Positions 30,602-32,428 of a DNA stretch of 32,428 nt are shown here, piece after piece. This DNA comes from Entrophospora sp. SA101 (taxonomy: Eukaryota > Glomeromycota > Glomeromycetes > Entrophosporales > Entrophosporaceae). The first letter of the stretch is position 1, and every line of letters starts with the position of its first letter. Location: NCBI GenBank assembly GCA_958430865.1, contig CAUDNR010003668.1, positions 132,403 through 164,830 on the forward strand. The letters run 5' to 3'. The notes under the pieces are model-generated. The model ran no database searches. It saw nothing but the letters and a program-made list of their open reading frames with translations, and was not told where the DNA came from. The position numbers and the translations under genes were made by a program.

Positions 30602-31518
30602 AATAATTAAATTTATGTATTTATCTTATTCTGGGAATAATTATAAAATATTAATAATATGCAGAAATTTATTTTGTATGAACAGATGTGAATATGTTTC
30701 TTAGTCTAACTGGCACATTAAAAGCTTTTGCAAATTAATAAATATATTGAATTTTACGATTAAATCACTTATATATGCGTCTCTGAGGTAAAATTACGAT
30801 TAATAATATGTGATCACCAAATCTTCTGTTTTTATGTATATATTAACATCACACAAGATGATCAAGAAACAAAATAATCAAAGTACCAGGCTTTTGGGGA
30901 ACATCTTTAATTAGTGTAAAAGACTAAAAGGCACTATGATTGTTGATATTATGTGTTGTGGTTGATATTTCCTTGCTTAACATAAATAAATGGGAAATTT
31001 TCCATGCCGCTGTCTCATATTAGTGTAAAAAGGCAACGTGAGCTTTTGCCGTGCTACGCGAGATCAAAGATTTAACATCACGTTAACATTAAAGTTAAGT
31101 TGGGATTGGATTGCGTCTTCTTCATCGTAAAGAGCAAAAAAATCACATCACTTGGGTCAAGACAATAGTCTATTTTATTAAATTTTAATCATATAATAGG
31201 ACATTCAAACCATGAAATCATGCCATCATAGCAATTAAATCTTTGATGTCACAATTATTATAAAATCACACGACTCAATCACTTATATATATATTCTTCC
31301 GAGCATCAAAATTAGTCAACCGTGTTGTTATTTATTTGATGAAGAAAATTTTTATTTATGACGTTACGTGAATTATAAAAACAGGAATTGGTCGTTGTTA
31401 AAAAAAACCGAACAAGGTTTTTTTTGAAAAGGAAACAGGATAATTCGTGATTAACTTCCTTATAGTTGTCACGAAAAAACTTAAAGATGCTTCGCACCAC
31501 AAAAGAAACAAGACAAAT
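30602..31518. other. Intergenic, no gene seen
   Basis: AT-rich. tcaaagattta occurs in opposite orientation near 31064 and 31240. No coding frame or RNA was recognised. Confidence 0.45.
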
Positions 31519-31770
31519 GGGGTCTGGACAATAGAAACGGACCATGTTGTGAAAATGATGTTTTGAGAAAATTTAAAAAAAAAGATCTGCATTTCAAGTA
31601 ATTTACTATTGTTTTTAAAACTTTAATGGAGGGTATCTCGAAGTTTTATTAAGCAAAGTGGGTATGGTTTCTAAGCCAAAAATGTTCTACATGAGGAATT
31701 ACATATAATAGTGATACTAACTCAAAATTGCTTTTTTCACAACATGGTCCGTTTCTATTGTCCACACCCC
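31519..31770. mobile_element. 252-bp TIR element (MITE) with 37-bp inverted ends
   Basis: The left end 31519-31555 and the right end 31734-31770 are inverted copies of a 37-bp sequence that includes tggacaatagaaacggacca and tgttgtgaaaa, with one mismatch. aaat lies next to both ends and could be a short target duplication. The interior (178 bp) has no ORF. Open minus-strand frames across the left arm are chance products. Confidence 0.8.
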
Positions 31771-32354
31771 AAATGATAATTTGTAAAATGTTTTTTTAGT
31801 AATAAACAATAACCAATTCAATTGTCAACTAATCAAAAATTGTCAAAGATAATTCGTAAAATGTGTTTCTAGTATTTTTAGCATTAGTATTAATATATAA
31901 CAAAAAAACAATAACAGTTTCAATTGTCTATTAGTTAAATGCTAATAATAGAATAGTTTTCATGTAATTTATTGCCGTTACGAATATTTCCAGAGTATTT
32001 CTGGAATTGAAATTAGTATATTTTTTTTACAACATTTATTTAACTTTGTTTATTTCTTAAAAGTTTTTTTTCTAAAGCCTTTCATTACAACAACACAAAA
32101 TATCACCATAATAATATATAGTGATTATTGTTATTATTGGTATTTTACCTGTTTTTTTTGTTGCATAATTCCAGTGTCGTTTATTCAATGTATGTATGTA
32201 ATTGAAATTCAAGAAAAATTAATAATACATACATAGTAAATAATTATTTACAACAAACATTGATTAGTGTATATAAAAATGATAATTTCTTTTCTAACAA
32301 TTTTTATAAAGAAATAAAAATAATGACAAAAAGTAAATATTGATTATATATATA
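31771..32354. repeat. AT-rich region with a diverged direct repeat
   Basis: Around 31782-31840 and 31856-31940 a degenerate unit recurs: gtaaaatgttttttagta... then aacaataacc and tcaattgtc, followed by ctaat. No gene was seen up to the next element. Confidence 0.35.
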
Positions 32355-32428
32355 CAGTCCCTTGAAAAAAGTATCGCTTCACCTGATGATCGACGAAAAT
32401 AATTGGATAACTTCTGTGATATAAAAAG
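32355..32428 (+). mobile_element. Left end of a second Tc1-like element, cut by the window edge
   Basis: After a TA in a tatata tract the sequence begins cagtcccttgaaaaaagtat, closely resembling Tc1-type inverted ends (CAGT...GAAAAAAGTA) and the end of the element at 4374. The rest lies outside the window, so the partner TIR and transposase cannot be confirmed. Confidence 0.5.

Noticed and set aside
31312..31592. Two overlapping minus-strand ORFs
   Set aside because: They run through a non-coding TIR arm and differ in frame over the same bases; no family signal.

Overview
The window looks like nuclear DNA of a filamentous fungus, most likely an arbuscular mycorrhizal (Glomeromycotina, Rhizophagus-like) genome. 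This is an inference. It rests on the very AT-rich sequence, short GT-AG introns of about 50-170 bp, Asn-rich insertions in proteins, clear eukaryotic housekeeping genes, and relics of the large expanded family of protein kinases marked by a W-T-S-G-N...I-D linker motif. No tRNA, rRNA or CRISPR array was found.

The left third (about 1-12.5 kb) is a graveyard of gene fragments and DNA transposons. A kinase N-terminal relic (minus, 1-574) is followed by a 501-bp element with terminal inverted repeats (TIRs). Next comes an intact 303-codon kinase C-lobe ORF enclosed in about 195-bp inverted repeats (1796-3282). An acyl-CoA ligase pseudogene (minus, 3607-5043) has a deleted Tc1/mariner element in one intron. 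Then come an alanine aminotransferase C-terminal pseudogene, a 646-bp element made of TTATTCGAAT-like units, a further kinase relic, a small Asn-rich tail-anchored-like ORF, a TIR element carrying a C2HC finger relic (10529-11314), and a hAT remnant with an 8-bp target duplication (11547-12455).

The middle (about 12.5-24 kb) holds healthy genes. These are riboflavin synthase (minus, three exons), a new four-exon 96-residue gene that I cannot name (minus), and the U5 snRNP GTPase Snu114/EFTUD2 (plus, 18 exons, 977 aa), which is divergent from the 96-residue gene. Between riboflavin synthase and the 96-residue gene lie microsatellites and only weak ORFs.

The right third holds translesion DNA polymerase eta (minus, nine exons, 717 aa, with a hexapeptide repeat and a C-terminal UBZ-type finger). 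It also holds a decayed unrecognised gene, a histone H4 pseudogene whose lost arginines fit CpG transitions, and a Uma2-type PD-(D/E)XK nuclease fused to a C2H2 finger, preceded by two membrane-segment exons that can splice onto it in frame. A 252-bp TIR element and the left end of another Tc1-like element follow. The living genes are unrelated housekeeping functions (riboflavin synthesis, splicing, DNA damage tolerance) and show no operon-like logic. The accessory interest is in the kinase fragments, the mobile elements and the Uma2-finger gene.
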